Assembly (NCBI RefSeq): GCF_036416795.1
Contig: NZ_CP143867.1
Span: 2,968,001-3,032,000, forward strand
Length of the DNA: 64,000 nt
Direction: 5' to 3'
Source of the DNA: Bacteroides sp. MSB163
GTDB taxonomy: Bacteria; Bacteroidota; Bacteroidia; Bacteroidales; Bacteroidaceae
Under the pieces are notes generated by a model. It did no database searches and was not told the DNA's origin. It saw nothing but the letters and a program-made list of their open reading frames with translations. The position numbers were made by a program, and so were the translations under genes. Positions 54,792-63,102 of this stretch are shown one piece after another. The stretch's first letter is position 1; the number at the start of each line of letters is the position of its first letter.

Positions 54792-55751
54792 TCATTCATA
54801 TAATTGCTTTTTAATAGCAAGAAAAGCAGCTCCTATCAGTCCGGCATTACCGGACAATTGAGAGGCTACAAATTCCACCTGCTTGATACTGAGCGGTTGT
54901 GCCCATTTGCAGGCTTCTTTGTAGATATCATCTATGAAGATACCGGCAGGGCCGAATACACCTCCACCCCAGATTATCTTTTGCGGATTCAGCAGGCTGA
55001 CAAAGTTGGCAGAAGCCATTCCCCACATTTCTATGGCTTTGTGCAGTACGGAAACTGCAATCGGATCTTTCTCATTGTATGCGCTGAATACATCGTAAGC
55101 GGAAATGCGGCAGATAGGTTTTTGACGTAAACGTCCTTTATAAGCTTTATTTGCACGGACTGCATCCCGCACTCTGGCTCCGATACCATTTCCCGAGGCA
55201 TAATATTCAAAACAACCGCAGGCATCGTATTCTTCTTTATAGGGAGGTTGCAGTGCCATCCAGCCGGTAGCGCCGATGATGTCGCTTGCACCGTGCAACA
55301 CATGTCCGTCGATGATGATTCCAGCGCCTATACCGGTTCCTACGGCAATGAATACTGCACTATGGCAATCTTTGGCTGCTCCCTGCCACATTTCTCCATA
55401 CATATAGCAAGTACGGTCGCTGTCGATGTAGATTTCTATATCCGGTGCCGTTACGGTACGGAGTACTTCTTGTAGCGGGTAGTTCTCCCAGCCGGGGATG
55501 TTCGGGGCCCATACACGTCCCGTCTGCGAATAGACAATACCGGGGACACATATACCGACACCATCAATCTGAATACGGCTTCTGCGGGCAACAGTCAGGA
55601 GTTTAGCAAGGATTTCTGCGGCAAGTTTGCCTACTTCGTGTCCCGTTCTTCCTTTCAGCAGACGCTTTCTGTTGAACAACATACTTCCGTCAGGGAGAAA
55701 AATAGCGCTTGCTATTTTGGTACCGCCTATGTCGAGAGCAATGGTAGCCAT
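54792..55751 (-). CDS. ROK-family sugar kinase
   Basis: 319-aa cytoplasmic kinase. The phosphate loop is ALDIGGTKIASA at the N-terminus, a second ATP-binding stretch is AVFIAVGTGIGAGIIIDG, and the ROK region is EEYDACGCFEYYASGNGIG. The usual ROK zinc motif CxCGxxGCxE is shortened to CGCFE, with one Cys fewer than normal, so zinc binding may be altered. First gene of the operon with an MFS transporter and a SIS protein, pointing to uptake, phosphorylation and isomerisation or lyase action on one sugar. Confidence 0.88.
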   Translation of the reverse strand: MATIALDIGGTKIASAIFLPDGSMLFNRKRLLKGRTGHEVGKLAAEILAKLLTVARRSRIQIDGVGICVPGIVYSQTGRVWAPNIPGWENYPLQEVLRTVTAPDIEIYIDSDRTCYMYGEMWQGAAKDCHSAVFIAVGTGIGAGIIIDGHVLHGASDIIGATGWMALQPPYKEEYDACGCFEYYASGNGIGARVRDAVRANKAYKGRLRQKPICRISAYDVFSAYNEKDPIAVSVLHKAIEMWGMASANFVSLLNPQKIIWGGGVFGPAGIFIDDIYKEACKWAQPLSIKQVEFVASQLSGNAGLIGAAFLAIKKQLYE

Positions 55752-55792
55752 GGTGTTATAGTATTTATAGGTTGATCTATCAAGGTTTTAGG

Positions 55793-55800
55793 CAAAGCTA
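55793..55800 (-). promoter_or_regulatory. -7 box of the ROK-MFS-SIS operon
   Basis: TAGCTTTG on the minus strand, 42 bp before the ROK start codon. Confidence 0.6.
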
Positions 55801-56143
55801 TGAATTAATTTCGTTTTCCATGCTTCTTTATAGAAGGAAATGTGTATAAAATAGGTTGCTGATCACTAAAATATATTTAATGGATTCATCCTAATGTGCG
55901 ATGCTTGTACTATATCTTGCTTACTATCAATGGATGAAACATTTTTTAATGCAATGCAGAATAAATGATTTTATGTTCGTTAACGTTTTTGCCTGGAGTT
56001 GTTAGGTGGATATGTAAGTTATAGCAAATACGGTTCAGATACGGCTCAGTTGTGCACCGGATATGCGGAAATCGTATTTGATATCAGGTGATTATTTGTT
56101 TAGGCTCTGTCTGTTTGAACTTTTACAGTAGGCTTTTCCGAGT

Positions 56144-56231
56144 GTTGACCTTGGTTAACAGGCCTGTCAACCTTGGTTAACAGATCCGTCAACCTTGGTT
56201 GATAAGCCTGTCAACCAAGGTCGACACCTGA
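56144..56231. repeat. Array D: four tandem 22-bp dyad units
   Basis: Units begin at 56144, 56166, 56188 and 56210. The core is GTCAACC-TT-GGTTAAC with a short tail like AGGCCT. The fourth unit has the opposite centre (AACCAAGGT), as if inverted. The array lies between two divergent genes, unlike arrays A and B. Confidence 0.85.
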
Positions 56232-56330
56232 TTATTCCTAAGGCTGATGGGGTATTTGGCTGGTTCTTAGTAAAATAATGACTGATATGAAATGAATGAA
56301 TGCCTCGTCCTGTATGGTTTGACTGCGAAA

Positions 56331-56432
56331 GTGAGAGTAAGGAGTTACTCTCACACCGGATTTTTTTACTACCCTCACACTTATTATCTTAACTATCAAC
56401 GATTCACACAGAAAGTGAGAGCGGTGAGGGTA
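56331..56432. repeat. GTGAGAG inverted repeats
   Basis: GTGAGAGTAA (56331-56340) and TTACTCTCAC (56345-56354) form a perfect 10-bp stem with a 4-nt loop, followed by ACCGGATTTTTTT. Further on TACCCTCAC (56370-56378) and GTGAGGGTA (56424-56432) form a second, wider inverted pair. The first part resembles a plus-strand terminator, though no plus-strand gene lies close upstream. Confidence 0.7.
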
Positions 56433-56541
56433 ACTTGAATCAACTTTTCATAGAACGCGCTGAATTCAACTTTTATGTGCGACACCTTTTTCCGGGCTCA
56501 CATTTGTATCCTAACCGAAGCTTTATCTCAAAGAAAAGCCT

Positions 56542-56549
56542 TATTTTTG
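56542..56549 (+). promoter_or_regulatory. -7 box of the radical SAM gene
   Basis: TATTTTTG, 18 bp before the ATG at 56567. It lies inside the longer open frame from 56435 and so sets the start at 56567. Confidence 0.65.
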
Positions 56550-56566
56550 TAACAAATAACAGCTTT

Positions 56567-57496
56567 ATGGATGTAGCACCTATATTATATAATGAGTTTC
56601 CGCTTTTCCTGAAACGTTATTTTCCGTATAAGGTACAGAAAATATCACTGAATGCCGGTTTCACCTGCCCGAATCGGGATGGCGTGAAAGGGTATGGCGG
56701 TTGTACCTATTGCAATAATCAGACTTTCAATCCCGAATACTGCCGTACGGAAAAATCCGTAACTCAGCAGCTGGAAGAGGGGAAAGTCTTTTTCGCCCAT
56801 AAGTACCCCGAAATGAAATACCTTGCCTACTTTCAGGCATACACCAATACTTACGGTGAATTGGAAGCATTGAAGCGGAAATATGAGGAAGCGCTGTCTG
56901 TTCCCGATGTGGTCGGTCTGGTCATCGGTACCCGGCCGGATTGCATGCCGGATACTTTGCTGCATTATCTGGAAGAAGTGAATAAAAACACTTTCCTGTT
57001 GGTTGAATATGGTATTGAAAGCACCCACGATGCCACACTCCGCCGAATCAATCGCGGACACATTTTTCAGGATACGGTAGATGCTGTGGAAAGGACTGTT
57101 GCCTGTGGCATTCTTACCGGTGGGCATGTTATATTGGGACTTCCCGGTGAAACGCATGAGGATTTGGTTGCACAGGCCGCTACGCTGTCGCGCCTTCCGA
57201 TTACAACTCTCAAAATGCATCAATTGCAGTTGATACGCGGTACCCGTATGGCACATGAATATGAACAACATCCCGAAGATTTCCACCTTTTCGGGGTAGA
57301 AGAGTATATTGATTTGGTAATAGACTATATAGAGCATCTGCGCCCCGATTTAGTTTTAGAACGCTTTGTCTCACAGTCTCCTAAAGAATTGTTAATAGCA
57401 CCCGACTGGGGACTGAAAAATTATGAATTTAATCATCGGATACAAAAAAAAATGCGTCAGCTCGGAGCTTATCAGGGAAAGAAATATGATATGTGA
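56567..57496 (+). CDS. TIGR01212-family (YhcC-like) radical SAM protein
   Basis: 309-aa cytoplasmic radical SAM protein. LNAGFTCPNRDGVKGYGGCTYC holds the family's widely spaced cysteine set, followed by NNQTFNP and FQAYTNTY. IGTRPDCM, ESTHDATLRRINRGH and GGHVILGLPGETHED are further hallmarks of this group, whose substrate is unknown. The ATG at 56567 gives the normal family length; an open frame extends upstream to a TTG at 56435 but crosses the -7 box. The flavodiiron gene follows 60 bp downstream with its own promoter. Confidence 0.88.
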   Translation: MDVAPILYNEFPLFLKRYFPYKVQKISLNAGFTCPNRDGVKGYGGCTYCNNQTFNPEYCRTEKSVTQQLEEGKVFFAHKYPEMKYLAYFQAYTNTYGELEALKRKYEEALSVPDVVGLVIGTRPDCMPDTLLHYLEEVNKNTFLLVEYGIESTHDATLRRINRGHIFQDTVDAVERTVACGILTGGHVILGLPGETHEDLVAQAATLSRLPITTLKMHQLQLIRGTRMAHEYEQHPEDFHLFGVEEYIDLVIDYIEHLRPDLVLERFVSQSPKELLIAPDWGLKNYEFNHRIQKKMRQLGAYQGKKYDM

Positions 57497-57507
57497 GAAA
57501 AAAAACT

Positions 57508-57515
57508 TATTTTTG
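57508..57515 (+). promoter_or_regulatory. -7 box of the flavodiiron gene
   Basis: TATTTTTG, 42 bp before the ATG at 57557. Confidence 0.6.
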
Positions 57516-57556
57516 CGGCTGTTTGAATATAGAATCAATCTAAATAAAGAAGTTTT

Positions 57557-58756
57557 ATGAACCAGAAGATGACGATAAAAGGAAAAATACATTATGTAGG
57601 AGTAAATGACCGTAACAAGCACCTGTTTGAAGGCTTGTGGCCATTACCTTATGGAGTGTCTTATAACTCTTACCTGATAGATGACGAAACAGTGGCTTTG
57701 ATTGATACGGTAGACGCTTGTTATTTCGAAGTATATCTTCGCAAAATAAAAAGTATTATTGGCGAACGTCCTATCCAGTATCTCATCATTAACCACATGG
57801 AGCCCGACCATTCCGGTTCGATCCGCCTCATTAAACAACATTATCCCGATATTGTCATTGTCGGTAATAAGCAAACCTTTGGTATGATTGAAGGTTACTA
57901 TGGTGTGACAGGCGAACAATACGTTGTGAAAGATGACGATTTTCTGGCGTTGGGACACCACAAACTGCGTTTCTACCTGACACCGATGGTACACTGGCCC
58001 GAAACTATGATGACTTTTGACGAAACGGAAGGTGTGCTGTTCTCCGGCGACGGTTTCGGCTGTTTCGGTACGTTGGACGGTGGTTTCCTTGATACCCGTA
58101 TCAATACGGATCGTTATTGGGATGAGATGGTGCGCTATTATTCCAATATTGTCGGTAAATACGGCTCTCCGGTACAGAAGGCTTTGCAGAAATTGGGAGG
58201 ATTGCACATCACGACCATTTGTTCTACCCATGGACCTGTCTGGACGGAATATATAAGTAAAGTAATAGGCATTTACGATAAACTAAGTCGCTATGTTGCC
58301 GATGAAGGAGTGGTGATAGCTTATGGTTCCATGTATGGTAATACAGAGCAAATGGCAGAAGCCATCGCAGCGGAACTATCCGCTCAGGGCATCAAGAATA
58401 TTGTGATGCACAACGTCAGCAAAAGCAATCCTTCCTATATCATTGCAGATATCTTCAAATACCGCGGTCTGATTATTGGTAGTCCCACTTACAGCAATCA
58501 GATTTATCCGGATATCGAGTCCCTGCTTTCCAAAATACTGATACGCGAAGTTAAAGGCCGCTATCTGGGTTACTTCGGATCGTTCACGTGGGCGGGTGCC
58601 GCGGTGAAGCGTATGGCTGAGTTTGCCGAGAAGAGCAAATTGGAAATTATAGCCGACCCTGTAGAGATGAAACAGGCGATGAAGGACATCACTTACGAGC
58701 AATGCGAACACCTGGCACGTTCTATGGCTGAACGCCTGAAGAAGGACAGGGAATAG
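57557..58756 (+). CDS. Flavodiiron protein (A-type flavoprotein, oxygen/NO reductase)
   Basis: 399-aa cytoplasmic enzyme that reduces oxygen to water or nitric oxide to nitrous oxide, protecting anaerobes. The N-terminal metallo-beta-lactamase-like domain (residues about 1-245) carries all diiron ligands: NHMEPDHSG, MVHWPETM, FSGDGFG and CSTHGPVW. The C-terminal flavodoxin domain begins at IAYGSMYGNTEQMAE (FMN phosphate loop) and includes GSPTYSNQIYP and GYFGSFTWAG. No rubredoxin domain is attached, so an external electron donor is needed. nagB follows 52 bp downstream. Confidence 0.94.
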   Translation: MNQKMTIKGKIHYVGVNDRNKHLFEGLWPLPYGVSYNSYLIDDETVALIDTVDACYFEVYLRKIKSIIGERPIQYLIINHMEPDHSGSIRLIKQHYPDIVIVGNKQTFGMIEGYYGVTGEQYVVKDDDFLALGHHKLRFYLTPMVHWPETMMTFDETEGVLFSGDGFGCFGTLDGGFLDTRINTDRYWDEMVRYYSNIVGKYGSPVQKALQKLGGLHITTICSTHGPVWTEYISKVIGIYDKLSRYVADEGVVIAYGSMYGNTEQMAEAIAAELSAQGIKNIVMHNVSKSNPSYIIADIFKYRGLIIGSPTYSNQIYPDIESLLSKILIREVKGRYLGYFGSFTWAGAAVKRMAEFAEKSKLEIIADPVEMKQAMKDITYEQCEHLARSMAERLKKDRE

Positions 58757-58782
58757 TAATTCTTGATAAGATACCCCTAATT

Positions 58783-58794
58783 TATTAACCTGAT
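58783..58794 (+). promoter_or_regulatory. Leader word shared by nagB and nanH
   Basis: TATTAACCTGAT lies 15 bp before the nagB ATG; the identical 12-mer lies 9 bp before the nanH ATG (60369-60380). It may be a shared leader or translation signal. Confidence 0.3.
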
Positions 58795-58808
58795 AAAAAA
58801 CAATCACA

Positions 58809-59621
58809 ATGAGATTAATCATTCAACCGGATTATCAATCCGTATCCAAGTGGGCTGCCCATTACGTAGCCGCTAAAATTAAGGCCGCTAATCCGACGCC
58901 TGAAAAACCGTTTGTACTGGGTTGCCCTACCGGTTCGTCACCGCTCGGCATGTACAAGGAATTAATAGACCTGAATAAGAAAGGAATTATTTCCTTCCAG
59001 AACGTGGTTACTTTTAATATGGATGAGTATGTGGGTCTGCCTAAAGAACATCCGGAAAGCTACTACTCTTTCATGTGGAACAATTTCTTCAGCCATATCG
59101 ACATCAAACCGGAGAATACCAATATCCTGAACGGTAATGCTGCCGACCTGGATGCTGAATGTGCCCGTTACGAAGAGAAAATCAAGTCTTACGGTGGTAT
59201 CGACCTGTTTATGGGTGGTATTGGTCCTGACGGACACATTGCCTTCAATGAACCGGGTTCTTCTCTGTCTTCCCGTACACGTCAGAAGACTTTGACGACT
59301 GATACAATCATCGCCAATTCCCGTTTCTTTGACAATGATGTGAACAAAGTGCCCAAAACGGCATTGACTGTTGGTGTAGGTACAGTGCTTTCTGCCAAGG
59401 AAGTGATGATTATTGTGAACGGACATAATAAAGCTCGTGCGCTCTATCATGCAGTAGAAGGTTCTATCAATCAGATGTGGACTATCAGTGCTTTGCAGAT
59501 GCATGAGAAGGGTATCATAGTAGCTGATGATGCAGCCACTTTTGAACTGAAAGTAGGCACATACCGCTATTTTAAGGATATAGAAGCTGACCATTTGGAC
59601 CCGGTTTCTTTGCTGAAGTAA
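58809..59621 (+). CDS. nagB: Glucosamine-6-phosphate deaminase
   Basis: 270-aa cytoplasmic enzyme converting glucosamine-6-phosphate to fructose-6-phosphate and ammonia. Signatures are GCPTGSSPLGMYKELI (phosphate loop), FNMDEYVGL with the catalytic Asp, and GGIGPDGHIAFNEPGSS with the catalytic His-Glu region. Length is as usual. A sialidase gene lies two genes downstream, so sialic acid and GlcNAc released from host or dietary glycans would feed through this step. A hairpin follows the stop codon. Confidence 0.96.
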   Translation: MRLIIQPDYQSVSKWAAHYVAAKIKAANPTPEKPFVLGCPTGSSPLGMYKELIDLNKKGIISFQNVVTFNMDEYVGLPKEHPESYYSFMWNNFFSHIDIKPENTNILNGNAADLDAECARYEEKIKSYGGIDLFMGGIGPDGHIAFNEPGSSLSSRTRQKTLTTDTIIANSRFFDNDVNKVPKTALTVGVGTVLSAKEVMIIVNGHNKARALYHAVEGSINQMWTISALQMHEKGIIVADDAATFELKVGTYRYFKDIEADHLDPVSLLK

Positions 59622-59645
59622 ATATACGGCTTGTATAAAGGAAAT

Positions 59646-59689
59646 TTGCGCAGTTCGTTTCCGCTAATAGTGTGAAGCGGGCTGCGCAA
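59646..59689 (+). terminator. Hairpin after nagB, probable weak terminator
   Basis: TTGCGCAG pairs with CTGCGCAA, and CCGCT with AGCGG inside; the trailing sequence ATAAGTCGTTTT is only moderately T-rich. Confidence 0.55.
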
Positions 59690-59702
59690 TAAGTCGTTTT
59701 CT

Positions 59703-60341
59703 ATGAATGATATAGATTGCTCTTACGACAACCTGCTATGCCATTCCCTTTCGTTGTTCCGCCAATTTCGGTTGTACGATGATCGTATAGAAGAGGATAA
59801 TGCTTTTAACTTTTTAAGGGAAGCGGAAAAAGTAGTCAGTGATACCAGAAATGGGGTTTGTGCGGCTAAATTGGGATGTGTAATAGAATGTCTTGCCCAC
59901 AGATTTTATATAAATGATGATACGGATGGAATACTGGAAGAGGTGGATACTTTCCTGATTAAATTTTGGAAAGGTTTGAAGCAGCCTTCTCCGGAAGCAT
60001 TTATTGCTTCCTTATGGGTTGGAGAATATTTTCTGCTACGCTTAAAGAATCCGAAATCCCGTCTTCATGGTCGTAGTAAAAAGATGGTCTCCAAAATCTT
60101 GTCATTTATGGCTGATATGCTTCGGAAGCCGGAAAAACAAAAAATACTCTGTCTTTCTTCTGTTGCTGTTTTTGAGGAAACAGTGGACTGGATTAAAGAA
60201 GTCTGTGACATGCATATTTGTGAAAAGCAAGTCGTGATCCTATTGGAAAGACTTTATCAACTTCAAGAAAAGGGGATGTTGGGGGGAGAAGCAGATGAAA
60301 AGAATACTTTACGGCGGCAAATATGGGATTTTTATTATTGA
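59703..60341 (+). CDS. Hypothetical protein, predicted all-helical
   Basis: 212-aa protein not recognised. It lacks a signal peptide or membrane segment. The composition and heptad-like spacing of Leu, Ile and Phe suggest a helical-repeat fold; several Cys residues are scattered without a metal motif, and the C-terminus ends in the aromatic WDFYY. It lies between nagB and the sialidase, which has its own promoter, so co-transcription with nagB is possible (81 bp gap containing a hairpin). Confidence 0.6.
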   Translation: MNDIDCSYDNLLCHSLSLFRQFRLYDDRIEEDNAFNFLREAEKVVSDTRNGVCAAKLGCVIECLAHRFYINDDTDGILEEVDTFLIKFWKGLKQPSPEAFIASLWVGEYFLLRLKNPKSRLHGRSKKMVSKILSFMADMLRKPEKQKILCLSSVAVFEETVDWIKEVCDMHICEKQVVILLERLYQLQEKGMLGGEADEKNTLRRQIWDFYY

Positions 60342-60345
60342 ATGT

Positions 60346-60353
60346 TATCTTTG
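60346..60353 (+). promoter_or_regulatory. -7 box of the sialidase gene
   Basis: TATCTTTG, 36 bp before the ATG at 60389, just after the stop codon of the upstream gene. Confidence 0.65.
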
Positions 60354-60388
60354 TAACCAATAATACTCTATTAACCTGATTTAATATT

Positions 60389-62029
60389 ATGAAGAAACCG
60401 GCAATCCTGTTTTTATTATTCTGTTTACTGTGTTCAATTCCAGTTGTCCGGGCTGCTGATACCATTTTTGTTCGGGAGACACAGATTCCTATTCTGATAG
60501 AAAGGGTGGATAATGTTTTGTTCTGTTTGCGTCTGGATGCAAAGGAGAGCAAAGTGTTGGATGAGATAGTTTTAGATTTTGGAAAGGATACGAACCTGTC
60601 CGCAATCCAGTCTGTGAAACTTTATTATAGTGGTACAGAAGCATTGCAGGATAAGAGGAAGGGACGTTTTGCCCCTGTAGAATACATTTCAAGTCATACA
60701 CCTGGGAAGACTCTGGCGGCTAACCCTTCTTATTCCATACAAAAAGCGGAAGTTGCTAATCCGCAGAATCGTGTTATCCTTGTCGCTAACCAGAAACTAT
60801 TCCCCGGTATTAATTTCTTTTGGATTAGTTTGCAAATGAAGCCGGAAACAGCGTTGGATACTAAGGTAATGGCAGTTGTGACTTCCGCTACTCTGGATGG
60901 TAAGGAAGCACTTTTGGAGACTGTTTCCCGGCAAGGTATTGAACATCGGATGGGAGTGGGCGTGCGCCATGCCGGTGATGACAATTCGGCGGCATATCGT
61001 ATTCCGGGCTTGGTGACTACAAACAAAGGAACTTTATTGGGTGTATATGATGTGCGTTATAATAGCAGTGTCGATTTACAGGAACATATAGATATAGGGT
61101 TAAGCCGCAGCACAGATGGTGGGAAAACATGGGAAAAGATGCGCCTGCCTCTGGCTTTTGGTGAAACGGCCGGATTGCCTTCGGCTCAAAATGGGGTGGG
61201 AGACCCGGCCATATTGGTAGATACAAAAAACAATAATGTGTGGGTAGTTGCTGCCTGGACTCATGGCATGGGAAATCAGCGTGCTTGGTGGAGTTCACAT
61301 CTGGGGATGGGTATAAACCACACTGCGCAGCTTGTTTTGGCGAAAAGTACAGATGATGGTAAAACATGGTCAGCGCCTATAAATATAACAGAGCAAGTGA
61401 AAGATCCTTCCTGGTATTTTTTGTTGCAAGGTCCCGGACGGGGCATAACGATGGATGACGGTACTCTCGTTTTTCCTACTCAGTTCATTGATTCTACCCG
61501 TGTGCCGAATGCAGGTATCATGTATAGTAAGGATAGGGGAAAGAGCTGGAAAATGCATAACTATGCCCGTACAAATACTACAGAGGCGCAGGTTGCTGAG
61601 GTTGAGCCGGGTGTACTAATGTTGAATATGCGTGATAACCGGGGCGGTAGTCGTGCCGTAGCAATTACGAAAGATTTAGGTAAGTCATGGACCGAACATG
61701 AATCTTCACGTAAAGCATTGCAAGAACCGGTCTGTATGGCAAGTCTGATAAGTGTAAAAGCGAAAGATAATGTCTTGAATCGGGACTTGCTTATCTTCTC
61801 TAACCCCAATACAACGAAGGGGCGTCATGATATTACTATAAAAATAAGTCTGGACGGTGGCATCACCTGGCTTCCGGAGCATCAGCTTTTGTTGGATGAG
61901 GGCAGTAACTGGGGATACACTTGTCTCAGCATGATCGATAAAGGAACTATTGGTATTCTTTATGAGAGTAGTGTAGCTCATATTACGTTTCAGGCAATAA
62001 AACTGAAAGATGTTGTGAGTATCCTGTGA
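60389..62029 (+). CDS. nanH: Exo-alpha-sialidase (GH33)
   Basis: Exported 546-aa sialidase. A signal peptide is followed by an N-terminal beta-domain (residues about 25-185) and the catalytic six-bladed propeller. The arginine of the RIP motif is in AAYRIPGL (near residue 205). Five Asp boxes are visible: STDGGKTW, STDDGKTW, SKDRGKSW, TKDLGKSW and SLDGGITW. NMRDNRGG and ILYESS supply the second Arg region and the nucleophilic Tyr-Glu area. Length fits characterised Bacteroides sialidases. It is convergent with the AI-2E family gene with an 11 bp gap. Confidence 0.94.
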   Translation: MKKPAILFLLFCLLCSIPVVRAADTIFVRETQIPILIERVDNVLFCLRLDAKESKVLDEIVLDFGKDTNLSAIQSVKLYYSGTEALQDKRKGRFAPVEYISSHTPGKTLAANPSYSIQKAEVANPQNRVILVANQKLFPGINFFWISLQMKPETALDTKVMAVVTSATLDGKEALLETVSRQGIEHRMGVGVRHAGDDNSAAYRIPGLVTTNKGTLLGVYDVRYNSSVDLQEHIDIGLSRSTDGGKTWEKMRLPLAFGETAGLPSAQNGVGDPAILVDTKNNNVWVVAAWTHGMGNQRAWWSSHLGMGINHTAQLVLAKSTDDGKTWSAPINITEQVKDPSWYFLLQGPGRGITMDDGTLVFPTQFIDSTRVPNAGIMYSKDRGKSWKMHNYARTNTTEAQVAEVEPGVLMLNMRDNRGGSRAVAITKDLGKSWTEHESSRKALQEPVCMASLISVKAKDNVLNRDLLIFSNPNTTKGRHDITIKISLDGGITWLPEHQLLLDEGSNWGYTCLSMIDKGTIGILYESSVAHITFQAIKLKDVVSIL

Positions 62030-62040
62030 AATTAATGGCC

Positions 62041-63051
62041 TTATTTCTTTCCATCCAGATATTCCCTCTTGAACATATCCACAAAAAGGAAGAACAGCGA
62101 GAGTAACAGTGGTCCGAAGATGACCCCCATAAAACCGAATAGAGAAAGACCGATGACGACTCCGAATATTGTGATAAGCGGATGTATATCGGCCATTTTC
62201 TTTTGCAGAATGAAACGTATCAGGTTGTCGAGCTGAGAGATGATTAGTGTTCCGAATATAGCTAACCCGATACCATTGAAAAGGTCGCCGGATAAGGCCA
62301 TATAAACGGCAATCGGGAACCATACCAGTGCTGTACCTACCATGGGGATGATCGTTGCGAGGCAGGTGAGGAATCCTGTAAGCAGAATGTCCGGTACATC
62401 AAAGAACCAGTAACCGATCATGGCTACTCCACCTTGTATGATTGCCAGCAAAGGAATACCGACGGCGTTGGAGTGGACAATCATCTTGATGTCGTGCACT
62501 ACATGTTCTGTATTGGCTTCACTGAAAGGAAGTATTTCGCTGATGTATTTCTCCATCCTCTGTCCGCCTATCAGCATAAAGTAGAGCACGAATACCAGAA
62601 CGAAAAGGTTGACCGCAAAACTACTGATACTGCCCATGACGAATTGCCCTATGGCAGGAAGTGCGGAGATAATAAAGGAAGTGGTATCCTTGCCCAGTAC
62701 GTCATAACCGGTTTTTTCCTTGATGATATTTGCTGCACTTTCAATCGGGGCAATGATGCTCTGCGGATCCAGATTGATATCCTGCAATTTGCTGACTAAT
62801 AACCAGACTGCCAGCGCCAAAGGAACCAGAAAGAAGAGGATGGCTTCGGTAGTAATAAGGGTTGCAGCCACACTTCGTTTCATCTTCCGTTTGTCGGTCA
62901 GATGTATCATCTGTCTTCTGACCAGGATATAGATGGTTAATGCACCTAATAAACCGCCCAGAAAGGGAGTAATTTGTAGGAACAGGATTATACCCAGCCC
63001 GATGATTATAGTGATTAGTGAATATTTCCAGTATTGTTCTTTTGTACTCAT
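62041..63051 (-). CDS. AI-2E family transporter (PF01594-like)
   Basis: 336-aa inner-membrane protein with about seven or eight membrane segments and a soluble helical section in the middle (residues about 100-150). GVAMIGYWFFDVPDILLTGFL and IPMVGTALVWFPIAVY followed by LIRFILQKKMADIHPLITIFGVVIGL are the conserved C-terminal half of the family. The ATG at 63051 is preferred because the first hydrophobic segment follows it at the normal distance; the in-frame ATG at 63081 adds ten polar residues. Substrate unknown despite the family name. Confidence 0.88.
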   Translation of the reverse strand: MSTKEQYWKYSLITIIIGLGIILFLQITPFLGGLLGALTIYILVRRQMIHLTDKRKMKRSVAATLITTEAILFFLVPLALAVWLLVSKLQDINLDPQSIIAPIESAANIIKEKTGYDVLGKDTTSFIISALPAIGQFVMGSISSFAVNLFVLVFVLYFMLIGGQRMEKYISEILPFSEANTEHVVHDIKMIVHSNAVGIPLLAIIQGGVAMIGYWFFDVPDILLTGFLTCLATIIPMVGTALVWFPIAVYMALSGDLFNGIGLAIFGTLIISQLDNLIRFILQKKMADIHPLITIFGVVIGLSLFGFMGVIFGPLLLSLFFLFVDMFKREYLDGKK

Positions 63052-63102
63052 ATCCTTTTTGCTGTTTTCTATAAGAAACAAACAAAGTGGGCATTTGGTT
63101 GG

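Larger units (their letters stand above)
55801..56541. other. Gene-free region between the ROK operon and the radical SAM gene
   Basis: About 740 bp with no convincing coding frame. It holds array D (56144-56231), a nearby direct repeat ATACGGYTCAG (about 56027-56047), and the GTGAGAG repeats at 56331-56432. The first 330 bp show nothing else recognisable. Confidence 0.6.

Noticed and set aside
56435..56566. TTG start for the radical SAM protein
   Set aside because: It lies before the -7 box and within repeats; the family normally starts near the ATG at 56567.
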